NCBI GenBank assembly: GCA_003021905.1
Contig: PXPI01000083.1
Location: 1 to 42,567, forward strand
Direction of reading: 5' to 3'
Origin: Cyanobacteria bacterium SW_9_44_58
GTDB taxonomy: Bacteria; Cyanobacteriota; Cyanobacteriia; Cyanobacteriales; Rubidibacteraceae
Length of the DNA: 42,567 nucleotides
Part shown: positions 1-7,837 of the stretch, in pieces
Layout: every line of letters starts with the position of its first letter
Numbering within the stretch: the first letter of the stretch is position 1
The notes under the pieces: generated by a model
Seen by the model: the letters and a program-made list of their open reading frames with translations, nothing else
Told to the model about the DNA's origin: nothing
The model's database searches: none
Made by a program: the position numbers and the translations under genes

Positions 1-81
1 GCGATTACAGAGGCAATGCTAAAAGTAACTAATCAAGATATTCGGAATTGGTTTACTCACTGTTGTTACTGTACCTTATGA
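1..81 (+). mobile_element. 3' tail of an IS630-like transposase (cut by window edge)
   Basis: Frame 1 is open from the first base to a TGA at 79-81. It ends in DIRNWFTHCCYCTL, which resembles the C-terminal signature (W-F-x-H-C-x-Y-C) I associate with cyanobacterial IS630-type transposases. The comEC reading frame picks up immediately downstream. The element end is probably just before a TA dinucleotide near 95-98, since IS630/Tc1 elements insert at TA. The other end and most of the transposase lie outside the window, so the family call rests on 26 residues. Confidence 0.55.
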
Positions 82-85
82 ATTC

Positions 86-1315
86 GAGAATTGCTATATT
101 GCTACTATTTTGTTATTAATTAATCCGGTTTGGATTATTGATGTTGGATTTCAGTATAGCTTTTTAGCAACATTGGGATTAATTGTTACACTTCCTATAC
201 TATTAAAAAAATGGGATAGTTTACCGCCAACAGTTGCTTCCGTAATTACTGTTCCAATTGCAGTTTTACCTTGGATCTTTCCATTACAGTTATTTCATTT
301 TGGTACAGTTGCTACTTATGGTATTATTATTAATATTTTGGCAACACCTTTTGCTATTTTAATCATTATTGGAGGAATCTTTAGTGGATTAGCAGGATTG
401 ATTATTTCCTCCTTAGGTGAAACGATCGCGCTATTGCTATCTTATCTAACTCAAATATTAATCAGCTTAGTTTCTGGTTTAAATAAGCTTCCAGGCAGTT
501 ATTTATTTTTTGGAAAACTTACCCTATGGCAATTAATTAGTATTTACAGTTTAATTATATTTGTTTGGCAATTTTCAAAAGGAAAACAATATTGGAAACT
601 TGTCTTATTTTGCGCAATCGCGCTTATTATTATTCCGATTACTTATAAACAATTAACACTTAGACAAATTACAGTATTTGCAACCAAGGAAACTAGTGTT
701 ATTTTAATTCAAAATCGGGGTCAAGTAACATTAATTAATTGCGGTACACAAGATACAATTCGCTATACAATTTTGCCGTTTTTACAACAAGAAGGAATTT
801 CCAAACTTGATAACGCGATCGCGCTTAAATCAGATAATGAATGGGATTATTTACATACAAAAGCCCCCATTAAAACCTTGTTCTATTTACCCAAACTAGA
901 CAGAATAATTAACGATTTTCCAGATTTAGAATCAGTCTCTAAACAACGAATTTCTTCTGATCTTACTTTTATTCAAAATCAAAGTTTAACTATTAAACAA
1001 AGTCATCCTTTTTTATTAACCATTAATATTAGTAATAAACAATGGGGAATTCTCAATTATCCAACTCAAATTTTACCAAGTATTCCTTCAGAGTTGAGAG
1101 AAATTGATATTTTATTATGGTCTGGAAAAGAAATTAGCCGAAGTTGGCTAGCACAATTAAATATCGAAAGCGCGATCGCGGTTACCAATAAAATTTCTAA
1201 TGATTTAAAACAACAAATAAATCAAAATCAGGTCAATCTTTATATTACAGGAAAAGATGGCGCCATTGAATGGACACCAGCTGGAGGATTAGAAGCGAGG
1301 TTTAACAAATTCTAA
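86..1315 (+). pseudogene. comEC: ComEC/Rec2 DNA uptake channel, 5'-truncated C-terminal part
   Basis: ComEC forms the inner-membrane channel that imports single-stranded DNA during natural transformation. The visible part starts at about TILLLINPVWIIDVGFQYSF, the late transmembrane Competence region. Hydrophobic helices continue to about residue 170, followed by a soluble domain like the metallo-beta-lactamase-fold tail of ComEC, without the HxHxDH metal motif. Cyanobacterial ComEC is usually around 700-800 residues; only about 400 remain. A stop lies in frame at 26-28 and the upstream sequence is transposase-like, so the front half was displaced by an insertion. A TTG at 110 could restart translation, but I expect a non-functional channel. 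The end overlaps convergent dusA by 27 bases. The DNA is more AT-rich than its neighbours. Confidence 0.75.
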
Positions 1316-2320
1316 TGCCTGTTCCACCACTTCTGCCCCTACATGGGAACAAGATCCTTTCTCTGTCAGATATCGACGCCATGCTTTTGCCCCTGGCTGT
1401 CCATTAAATAAATGTAGCAAATGACGGGTAATGCTATTTAATTTAAGGCCAGAATTTACCCAAAAATCAATATAAGGCAACATCGCTGTAACGACTTCTT
1501 TCATGGTAGGAGGTGTCGCTTTTTCCCCATAAATATCTTGATCGACACTCGCGAATAAATAGGGATTATCATAGGCAGCGCGCCCAATCATGACAGCATC
1601 CACATGAGATAAATGTTCCTTAATTTCAGGAAGGGTTTTAATCCCGCCATTAATTTCAATAAATAAATGGGAAAACTCTTGCTTGAGATGATAAATGTCT
1701 TGGTAGCGTAGGGGGGGAACATTCCGATTTTCTTTAGGACTTAATCCCTGCAACCAAGCTTTACGGGCATGAATGGTAAAACGCTGACAACCAGCATTGG
1801 AGACAACCCGAACAAATTCAGCCATGTCTTCATAGCGATCGCGATCATCAATACCAATGCGATGCTTAACGGTAACCGGCAAATCGACTGCAGTTTGCAT
1901 GGCTTCCACCACTTTTGCGACAGTTTCCGGTTCTGCCATTAGACAGGCGCCAAAATTGCCGCTTTTAACGCGATCGCTGGGACAACCAATGTTGAGGTTA
2001 ATTTCATCATATCCCCAATCGGCAGCAATGCGAGCACATTCGGCAGCTTGTTCAGGATCGTCGCCCCCAATCTGTAAGGCAAGCGGATGTTCTTCTGGAG
2101 AGAACCCCAATAATTTTTCGCGATCGCCGTTAATAATAGCTGGAATCGTAATCATTTCCGTATAAAGCAATGTTTTACGTGTAATTTGACGCATAAAATA
2201 ACGAAAATGGCGATCGGTACGATCCATCATAGGGGCAATACTCAAAGGATTCCCCATCTTAGTAGAAAAGGCTGGGGAAGAAACGGCATCAGCGAGAGTT
2301 ACTTGATTGGAAACAGCCAT
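1289..2320 (-). CDS. dusA: tRNA-dihydrouridine synthase DusA
   Basis: Flavoenzyme that reduces uridine to dihydrouridine in the D loop of tRNA (positions 20/20a for DusA). The 343-residue protein carries the FMN-binding start of the barrel (SIAPMMDRTDRH, about residues 27-38) and NIGCPSDRVKSGNFGACLM with the presumed catalytic Cys in GCPS. Further on are VKHRIGIDDRD and the phosphate-binding INGGIKT and MIGRAAYDNP segments. The spacing and the DRTDRHFR signature fit DusA better than DusB or DusC. The ATG at 2320 is used, though Met22 (MGNPLSIAPMMD) lies closer to where many homologues start. It converges on and overlaps the comEC remnant. Confidence 0.93.
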   Translation of the reverse strand: MAVSNQVTLADAVSSPAFSTKMGNPLSIAPMMDRTDRHFRYFMRQITRKTLLYTEMITIPAIINGDREKLLGFSPEEHPLALQIGGDDPEQAAECARIAADWGYDEINLNIGCPSDRVKSGNFGACLMAEPETVAKVVEAMQTAVDLPVTVKHRIGIDDRDRYEDMAEFVRVVSNAGCQRFTIHARKAWLQGLSPKENRNVPPLRYQDIYHLKQEFSHLFIEINGGIKTLPEIKEHLSHVDAVMIGRAAYDNPYLFASVDQDIYGEKATPPTMKEVVTAMLPYIDFWVNSGLKLNSITRHLLHLFNGQPGAKAWRRYLTEKGSCSHVGAEVVEQALEFVKPRF

Positions 2321-2569
2321 AACTAAAATGAATTGCTTGAAGTAGATTCGCAGTAACGATCTTTATTTTGAACAGGAAACGTTTTAATCAAAATAACTAA
2401 TCAACATTCTCGATTTTCATGGATAAAATAGACAAGGAATCATCAGGAAGTAAAAAAGTTATACCAATTCTCAAAAGTGGCTAGAGAGATACTGCATCAC
2501 ACATCTCTACAAACTGGGGTTAAGTTTCCAGTGACTTTTGATAAACGGTATTAAGAATCAATCATCAAT

Positions 2570-2950
2570 ATGTCAGAAATTGAAAATTTAAAACCCGTTA
2601 ACAAAGAAGACGTCGTTCCCTATAATCCCTATTATCCAGGGGCGAAAAGAAGTTGGCTACCATTAGCCCTTAGCCTTTATCGACAAGGAAGATTGGAAGG
2701 ACAACGGCCAATTGAAGGGGGAAAAGCGATTCCCTTTATTTCAACTTGGACCGTTTCCTCGTTGCCATTGGAACAAACTCGTTGCCGATTGCAATTTGAT
2801 GGCAGTGCCGAACTCAGTTACGAAGTTGTCCTAAAAAATGAGGACTTTATTGGGTATCTCATCGACTTAATTAGAACTTACCAAAAAGAAGGCGTGGTTG
2901 ATTTTCCCAAGGAATTTTATCGTCAGTTACTGAAAGTTTCAGTAAGTTAA
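2570..2950 (+). CDS. ebsA: Probable type IV pilus biogenesis protein EbsA
   Basis: A 126-residue soluble protein of a family restricted to cyanobacteria. Diagnostic stretches are VVPYNPYYPGAKRSWLPLAL, RLEGQRPIEGGKAIPF, TRCRLQFDGSAELSYE and DFPKEFYRQLL. From memory this pattern matches EbsA, an accessory factor for type IV pilus assembly and biofilm self-suppression described in Synechococcus elongatus. I see no signal peptide or membrane segment, consistent with a cytoplasmic partner of the pilus motor. The coding assignment is firm; the name is from recall and could be wrong. The gene ends 3 bases before the convergent thrS stop. The ATG has no clear Shine-Dalgarno sequence. Confidence 0.6.
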   Translation: MSEIENLKPVNKEDVVPYNPYYPGAKRSWLPLALSLYRQGRLEGQRPIEGGKAIPFISTWTVSSLPLEQTRCRLQFDGSAELSYEVVLKNEDFIGYLIDLIRTYQKEGVVDFPKEFYRQLLKVSVS

Positions 2951-2953
2951 ACG

Positions 2954-4783
2954 CTAAAACTCTTCATAAGACGCGATCGCGCTTTCCAATTTTTGGATGG
3001 CTTCTCCCACATCCATATTGCCTAATTCACCGGAAGCCCGAGTCCGCACACTGAGACTATTTCCTTGGACTTCTTTGGCCCCAACAATAGCCATTACAGG
3101 AACTTTTTGCTTTTCAGCGTTGCGAATCAGTTTGCCTAAGCGTTCCCCACTCATATCAGCTTTAGCCCGAATACCAGCTTGTTGCATTTGATTGGCCACC
3201 TGCTGAACAAAGTCATACTGATCTTGACTCACTGGCAACAAACGGACTTGTTCAGGGGCTAACCATAAGGGAAAATCACCTGCATACTCTTCAATTAAAA
3301 TGCCAATTAAGCGTTCTAGAGAACCAAATGGAGCCCGGTGAATCATGACCGGACGTTTTCTGGTGCCATCTTCGGCCATATAGGTTAAATCAAACCGTTC
3401 CGGCAGATTATAATCCACCTGTACTGTTCCCAATTGCCATTCTCGTTCCAAGACATCTTGGAAAATAAAATCGAGTTTCGGACCATAAAAGGCAGCTTCG
3501 CCAATGCCTTCAAAATAGTCCATTTCTAATTTTTGCACAGCCCGGCGAATGGCATTTTCGGATTTATTCCAAGCTTGTTCGGATCCAATATATTTATCCG
3601 ATTCGGGATCTCGAAAACTCAATCGCGCCTTAAAGTTTTTCAGATGAAGACTCTGGAACACTGATAGAATCAGATCCACGACACTGAGGAATTCATCATC
3701 CAATTGTTCGGGAGTGACAAACAAGTGAGAATCATCAACGGTAAATCCTCTGACGCGAGTGAGTCCCCCTAATTCGCCAGACTGTTCATAGCGATAAACC
3801 GTTCCAAATTCCGCCAAACGAATGGGTAAATCCCGATAGGAGTGAAGTTCGTTTTTATAAATTTGGATGTGGAAAGGACAATTCATGGGCTTGAGAACAA
3901 ACCCTTGTTCCTCAGCAGCGGCTTGTTCATTTTCCGCCATTAGGGGAAACATATCTTCCCGATAGTTCTGCCAATGCCCTGAAGTTTTAAATAAATCCAC
4001 TCTCCCAATATGAGGCGTAACAACAGGAGAATAGCCTCGTTTCAATTGTTGATCCTTGAGAAAATCCTCTAAAAGCGTGCGCAACGTGGTTCCTTTCGGA
4101 GTCCAAAGGGGCAATCCCGGACCAACTGGATCGGTAAAGGTAAATAATCCCAATTCCTTGCCAAGACGACGATGATCCCGTCTCAGGGCTTCTTCCTTGC
4201 GCCGCTTATATTCTGCTAGTTGTTCCGGCGTTTCCCAAGCTGTTCCATAAATCCGTTGCAGTTGGGGATTATTTTCATCCCCTCGCCAGTAAGCCCCCGC
4301 CACACTTTCTACTTCAATTGCTTTGGGGTTTAATTCTCCTGTGCTTTCTACGTGAGGACCGGCACACAAATCCCACCATTGTTCTCCTAAATGATAAATA
4401 CTGATGGGGCCCCCTTCAATATCATCGAGAATTTCTAGTTTATAGGGTTCTTGGAGTTCTTCAATCCGTCGTTTGGCTTCTTTTCGGCTAACCTCTTCCC
4501 GAATGAGGGGCAATTTTTGTTTAATAATTTTCACCATCTCTTTTTTGATGGCCTTTAAGTCTTCTTCAGTAAAGGGTTCCGGTTTATCAAAGTCGTAGTA
4601 GAATCCGTTTTCCGTCCAGGGGCCAATAGTGACGTGTGCTTCGGGAAAAAGACGCTGCACCGCCATTGCCATGACATGAGATGCTGTATGGCGAATACGC
4701 TTCAGTTTTTCCGATTCACTGGTTTTTGGCAGTTTAATCGGTTCGGATTTTTCCTGTGCTACGGGAGATTCTACACTAGACAT
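2954..4783 (-). CDS. thrS: Threonyl-tRNA synthetase
   Basis: Charges tRNA-Thr with threonine and clears mischarged serine. The 609-residue protein begins directly with the editing (second additional) domain: HTASHVMAMAVQ gives the HxxxH motif near residue 35, and DLCAGPHVESTG and YWRGDENNPQLQRIYGTAW follow. The class II core shows KPMNCPFHIQIYKN (zinc Cys), RYEQSGELGGLTRVRGF (motif 2), DDSH, and MIHRAPFGSLERLIGILIEE (motif 3), then the anticodon-binding domain (LLPVSQDQYDFV, RAKADMSGERLGKLIRNAEK). The N-terminal TGS domain of E. coli ThrRS (642 residues) is absent, which I believe is usual in cyanobacteria. A short palindrome lies about 30 bases upstream of the start. Confidence 0.96.
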   Translation of the reverse strand: MSSVESPVAQEKSEPIKLPKTSESEKLKRIRHTASHVMAMAVQRLFPEAHVTIGPWTENGFYYDFDKPEPFTEEDLKAIKKEMVKIIKQKLPLIREEVSRKEAKRRIEELQEPYKLEILDDIEGGPISIYHLGEQWWDLCAGPHVESTGELNPKAIEVESVAGAYWRGDENNPQLQRIYGTAWETPEQLAEYKRRKEEALRRDHRRLGKELGLFTFTDPVGPGLPLWTPKGTTLRTLLEDFLKDQQLKRGYSPVVTPHIGRVDLFKTSGHWQNYREDMFPLMAENEQAAAEEQGFVLKPMNCPFHIQIYKNELHSYRDLPIRLAEFGTVYRYEQSGELGGLTRVRGFTVDDSHLFVTPEQLDDEFLSVVDLILSVFQSLHLKNFKARLSFRDPESDKYIGSEQAWNKSENAIRRAVQKLEMDYFEGIGEAAFYGPKLDFIFQDVLEREWQLGTVQVDYNLPERFDLTYMAEDGTRKRPVMIHRAPFGSLERLIGILIEEYAGDFPLWLAPEQVRLLPVSQDQYDFVQQVANQMQQAGIRAKADMSGERLGKLIRNAEKQKVPVMAIVGAKEVQGNSLSVRTRASGELGNMDVGEAIQKLESAIASYEEF

Positions 4784-4806
4784 TGCGGTTTTGGTTTTAG
4801 TTTACT

Positions 4807-4819
4807 GTAACGACGTTAC
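4807..4819. promoter_or_regulatory. 13-base palindrome upstream of thrS
   Basis: GTAACG-A-CGTTAC is a perfect 6+1+6 inverted repeat placed 24-36 bases before the thrS start codon, within the likely promoter or 5' leader. It could be an operator half-site pair. No regulator is known to me for this sequence. The surrounding gap (4784-5046) otherwise shows no convincing gene. Confidence 0.3.
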
Positions 4820-5046
4820 TGTTTTGGCAGAATGAAAGCTTTTCCTTTGACTGCTGAAAAAGCATAGACAAAAGAGAGTAGCGGTTACATTTTAGCTTAT
4901 GGCAAGGGAAAAATTAACTTGCTATTCTTATCAGGACTATTTTTTTTATTTGGGATTGAATTTTTTAACAAAGCTTTGGCTGGGCGAATAAGCGTTATCC
5001 TTTCAGCAGACGTGGTGGCGTATTTTGTCGGCCAATTGAATCGGTA

Positions 5047-6105
5047 CTAATCTTGAAAGAACTGTAATAAAATCTCTTTGTGCATTAGGGCGCGATCGCG
5101 CTGAGATTGAATCTGATCTAGGCTCAATCCTTGACCATTAGCATAATGATTTAACCATGCTTTGCTAATCGCGTTCGAATCTTCCGGAATTTCAGAAACG
5201 TCCCACCCTGGCATTTCCAACTCTGTCATTAATTGTGTAATTTTGGGATCATAGCTAATGGCAAAACAGCGACATTCTTCCCCAGCAGCCATAATTAAAC
5301 TGTGGTAGCGCATCCCAATTGCCATTTCTACACCTCGAAATAACGTTTTTAGGCGACTCGGAAATTCATCCTGAATCATCGCTTTGGGATCAGGCAATTG
5401 ATTGGCAATTTCTTGTGCTAATAATTGATCTTGCGGTTGAAAGGGAACGAGTAAAATACAAGTTTCTGTTGCTTTTTGAAAGGAAATCAGGGCATTGGTA
5501 ATAGCTTGAATTTTATTGCGAGTAAATTGCTTATGGTGACGTAGGGTAACGGCAACTCTAGGGGCAGGCAATTCCCATAAATGGGGAAATGTTTCGCTTT
5601 CTAATGCCCAGACGGGATCCGGTGCCAATAGGGGAGATAATCCCCACTGATTTAATAATTCTGCAGAAGCGCGATCGCGCACACTAATCCCCTCGCATCC
5701 CAACAAAGCTTTCCGGGTTAACCACTTAGAAAACGGCAAACGTAACGGCCCCACCCCTTGTGCCCAAGCTAACGTTTTTAGCCCTCGTTGTTGCGCAAGC
5801 GCCATTAACCCGCCATAATAAATCGGATTGCGGAAACTCGTGGCATCTTGCATTAAACTGCCGCCGCCCCAAATAAAATAGTCGGCTTGCTGAAGGACTT
5901 TTAAAAGGGAAAATGCTGACCGATTGGGAAATGCTGGTACCTGCAACGTTTCCTTAGTTTGTTGAGGGGTTGCCGATAGAACCAACGGTTGTACCTTTGG
6001 TGGCAACATTTGCAATAAACTCAACAAAAGCGCATCGTCTCCAACGTTATTTTGGCCATAATAACCGCAGAGAACAGCTTTTTTTGAAACTGACGTTTGT
6101 TGCAT
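5047..6105 (-). CDS. csaB: Polysaccharide pyruvyl transferase CsaB
   Basis: Transfers pyruvate ketals to cell-surface polysaccharide, in other bacteria providing the anchor for S-layer (SLH-domain) proteins. Family marks are LCGYYGQNNVGDDALLLSLL near the start (NVGDD), FIWGGGSLMQDATS (about residue 80), WAQGVGPL, VSVRDRAS-type SVRDRASAELL, and GMRYHSLIMAAG near the C-terminal third. The ATG at 6105 (MQQTSVSKK) is preferred over an upstream in-frame TTG at 6120. No signal peptide or membrane helix is seen, so it acts in the cytoplasm. It is divergent from the methyltransferase at 6167, with a short shared promoter gap. About 352 residues, normal for the family. Confidence 0.88.
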   Translation of the reverse strand: MQQTSVSKKAVLCGYYGQNNVGDDALLLSLLQMLPPKVQPLVLSATPQQTKETLQVPAFPNRSAFSLLKVLQQADYFIWGGGSLMQDATSFRNPIYYGGLMALAQQRGLKTLAWAQGVGPLRLPFSKWLTRKALLGCEGISVRDRASAELLNQWGLSPLLAPDPVWALESETFPHLWELPAPRVAVTLRHHKQFTRNKIQAITNALISFQKATETCILLVPFQPQDQLLAQEIANQLPDPKAMIQDEFPSRLKTLFRGVEMAIGMRYHSLIMAAGEECRCFAISYDPKITQLMTELEMPGWDVSEIPEDSNAISKAWLNHYANGQGLSLDQIQSQRDRALMHKEILLQFFQD

Positions 6106-6166
6106 TTGAACGCTTCCCAATTCAAGTGAACGTTAAAATTTATTAAAATAGTCTAGTCAAGCCACA

Positions 6167-7045
6167 ATGAGATCTATGCATGGACAAACTGACACTCTCT
6201 GGGACAAATTTTTAGAACCCATTGTTGGCAATTTGATTGATCAAGAAAAACTAAAACAATTCAAAGATAGCGTCAATTGGGAACAAGAGCGCGATCGTAT
6301 TGCCGACCCTAACCTAGAATATCCCAATTATTACCAATCACAAAACTTTCACGGGGTTAAGAATGGGTATCTTAATCCGGATGTGGCCGTCACTTATGAT
6401 GCCATTACGGCGTATGCTGTTCCACCCCATGAAACTTGGGTAAGAGAAGATGCCATTAAGATGGTTTCAGGAGAGCCGAAACGGATTTTAGATTTAGGCT
6501 GCGGCACGGGATCAACAACCGTTTTACTTCAAAAAACCTTTCCCAATGCCCAAATTATCGGGTTAGACTTATCCCCCTATATGTTGTTCATGGCCCAGCA
6601 AAAAGCCCAAGAGAAACAGCTTTCCATTCAATGGCGCCATGGCAAAGCAGAAGATACAGGATTAGCGGGAGAATCCTTTGATTTAGTTACGGCATCGCTT
6701 CTTTTCCATGAAACACCAGTGGATATCAGCAAAGCGATTCTGAGAGAGTCTTTTCGATTGCTCAAAGGCGGGGGCCAGTTTTTGCTTTTCGATGGCAATC
6801 AGGAAACTTTGCGCTTTGCCGAGTGGTTGACTAAGATTTTTGAAGAACCTTATATCCAAGACTATGTTCAAGGCAATGTTAATGCTTGGCTAGACAATAC
6901 CGGGTTTGTTGAAATCGAAACCCATACCATTTGGGGATTGCATCAAGCGAGTCTCGGTAGAAAACCGCAACCGGTTTCCACTCCCAATGCGTCTGTCACA
7001 GTAGAAGAAAATAGCGAAGACATGCCAGCAGCGGCACCTGCTTAA
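6167..7045 (+). CDS. Class I SAM-dependent methyltransferase
   Basis: A 292-residue protein with a central Rossmann-type SAM-binding domain. RILDLGCGTGSTTVLLQ (about residues 107-123) is motif I, IIGLDLSPYMLFMAQQKA binds the ribose end, and FDLVTASLLFHETP and LLKGGGQFLLFDG are the later motifs. The N-terminal 100 residues are unlike UbiE/COQ5 and look specific to cyanobacterial homologues; the C-terminal tail is Ala/Pro rich. The substrate cannot be read from sequence. The downstream HAD gene starts 2 bases after the stop, so the two are probably co-transcribed, followed by a tRNA. Met4 is an alternative start. Confidence 0.85.
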   Translation: MRSMHGQTDTLWDKFLEPIVGNLIDQEKLKQFKDSVNWEQERDRIADPNLEYPNYYQSQNFHGVKNGYLNPDVAVTYDAITAYAVPPHETWVREDAIKMVSGEPKRILDLGCGTGSTTVLLQKTFPNAQIIGLDLSPYMLFMAQQKAQEKQLSIQWRHGKAEDTGLAGESFDLVTASLLFHETPVDISKAILRESFRLLKGGGQFLLFDGNQETLRFAEWLTKIFEEPYIQDYVQGNVNAWLDNTGFVEIETHTIWGLHQASLGRKPQPVSTPNASVTVEENSEDMPAAAPA

Positions 7046-7047
7046 AC

Positions 7048-7761
7048 ATGAGTTTAAAAGCGGTATTATTTGATTTTAACGGGGTAATTATTAACGACGA
7101 ACCCATCCATAAAGCATTAATTGAAGAAATTTTATTAGGAGAAAATCTGCGTCCTAATGCCCAAGAACATAACGATGTTTGTTTAGGGCGTAGCGATCGC
7201 GCTTGTTTAGAAACCATTCTCTCCCGACGAGGGCGGGTTGTTACCAAAGAATATTTGGATAAACTACTCGCCAAAAAAGCCGATATGTATCGTAAAAGGC
7301 TGGAGAATGAAGAAACGTTCCCCATTTATGTTGGAATTGAAAACTTTATTCAGGAATTATGGTCAGCCGGTTTAATTTTAGGGTTAGTAACTGGTGCTCG
7401 CCGACATGATGTTGAATATATCTTAGAGCGCCTTAAAATTCGAGAAGCCTTTGTCGCGATCGTGACTAGCGATGACATTCAAAACAGTAAACCTGATCCC
7501 GAATGTTACTTAACGGCTGTTGAACAATTGAACCAACACTATCCAGATTTGAATTTAACCCCAGAACGATGTTTAGCCATTGAAGATACGCCAAGCGGCA
7601 TTGAAGCGGCCAAACAGGCTCAAATGCAAGTGGTTGGGGTTGCCAATACCTATCCCTTGCATATGTTGCAACGACAAGCCAATTGGACAGTGGACTATCT
7701 CCAAGAATTAGAACTGGAACGGGTGAAGCAAGCGTTTTCAGATGTTAAGATGAGTAACTGA
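7048..7761 (+). CDS. HAD superfamily hydrolase, beta-phosphoglucomutase-like
   Basis: A 237-residue haloacid dehalogenase-type phosphatase of subfamily IA. Motif I reads LFDFNGVIINDEPIH (residues 7-21), motif II GLVTGARR, motif III SKPDPECYLTAVEQL and motif IV CLAIEDTPSGIEAAKQA. The cap domain lies between motifs I and II. In motif I the second acidic residue of the usual DxD is Asn (D9-x-N11), so the general acid/base of typical phosphatases is altered; the same FNG form is, as I recall, common in this cyanobacterial clade. The substrate is unknown. It lies 2 bases after the methyltransferase and 3 bases before tRNA-Ala. Confidence 0.85.
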   Translation: MSLKAVLFDFNGVIINDEPIHKALIEEILLGENLRPNAQEHNDVCLGRSDRACLETILSRRGRVVTKEYLDKLLAKKADMYRKRLENEETFPIYVGIENFIQELWSAGLILGLVTGARRHDVEYILERLKIREAFVAIVTSDDIQNSKPDPECYLTAVEQLNQHYPDLNLTPERCLAIEDTPSGIEAAKQAQMQVVGVANTYPLHMLQRQANWTVDYLQELELERVKQAFSDVKMSN

Positions 7762-7764
7762 TAC

Positions 7765-7837
7765 GGGGAATTAGCTCAGTTGGTAGAGCGCTGCGATCGC
7801 ACCGCAGAGGTCAGGGGTTCGAGTCCCCTATTCTCCA
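7765..7837 (+). tRNA. tRNA-Ala (anticodon CGC)
   Basis: A 73-base cloverleaf folds fully: acceptor GGGGAAT/ATTCTCC, D arm GCTC-AGTTGGTA-GAGC, anticodon stem CTGCG/CGCAG with loop ATCGCAC, variable AGGTC, and T arm AGGGG-TTCGAGT-CCCCT. The anticodon CGC (7798-7800) reads GCG alanine codons. The acceptor contains the G3:U70 wobble pair that is the alanine identity element, and the discriminator is A. CCA is not encoded. A HIP1 octamer covers 7793-7800, including the anticodon. The tRNA begins 3 bases after the HAD gene stop. Confidence 0.95.

Noticed and set aside
4900-4992. Plus-strand 30-codon frame beginning MAREKLTCYSYQ between thrS and csaB
   Set aside because: No convincing ribosome site, no known small photosynthetic protein matches it, and a frame of this size is expected by chance.
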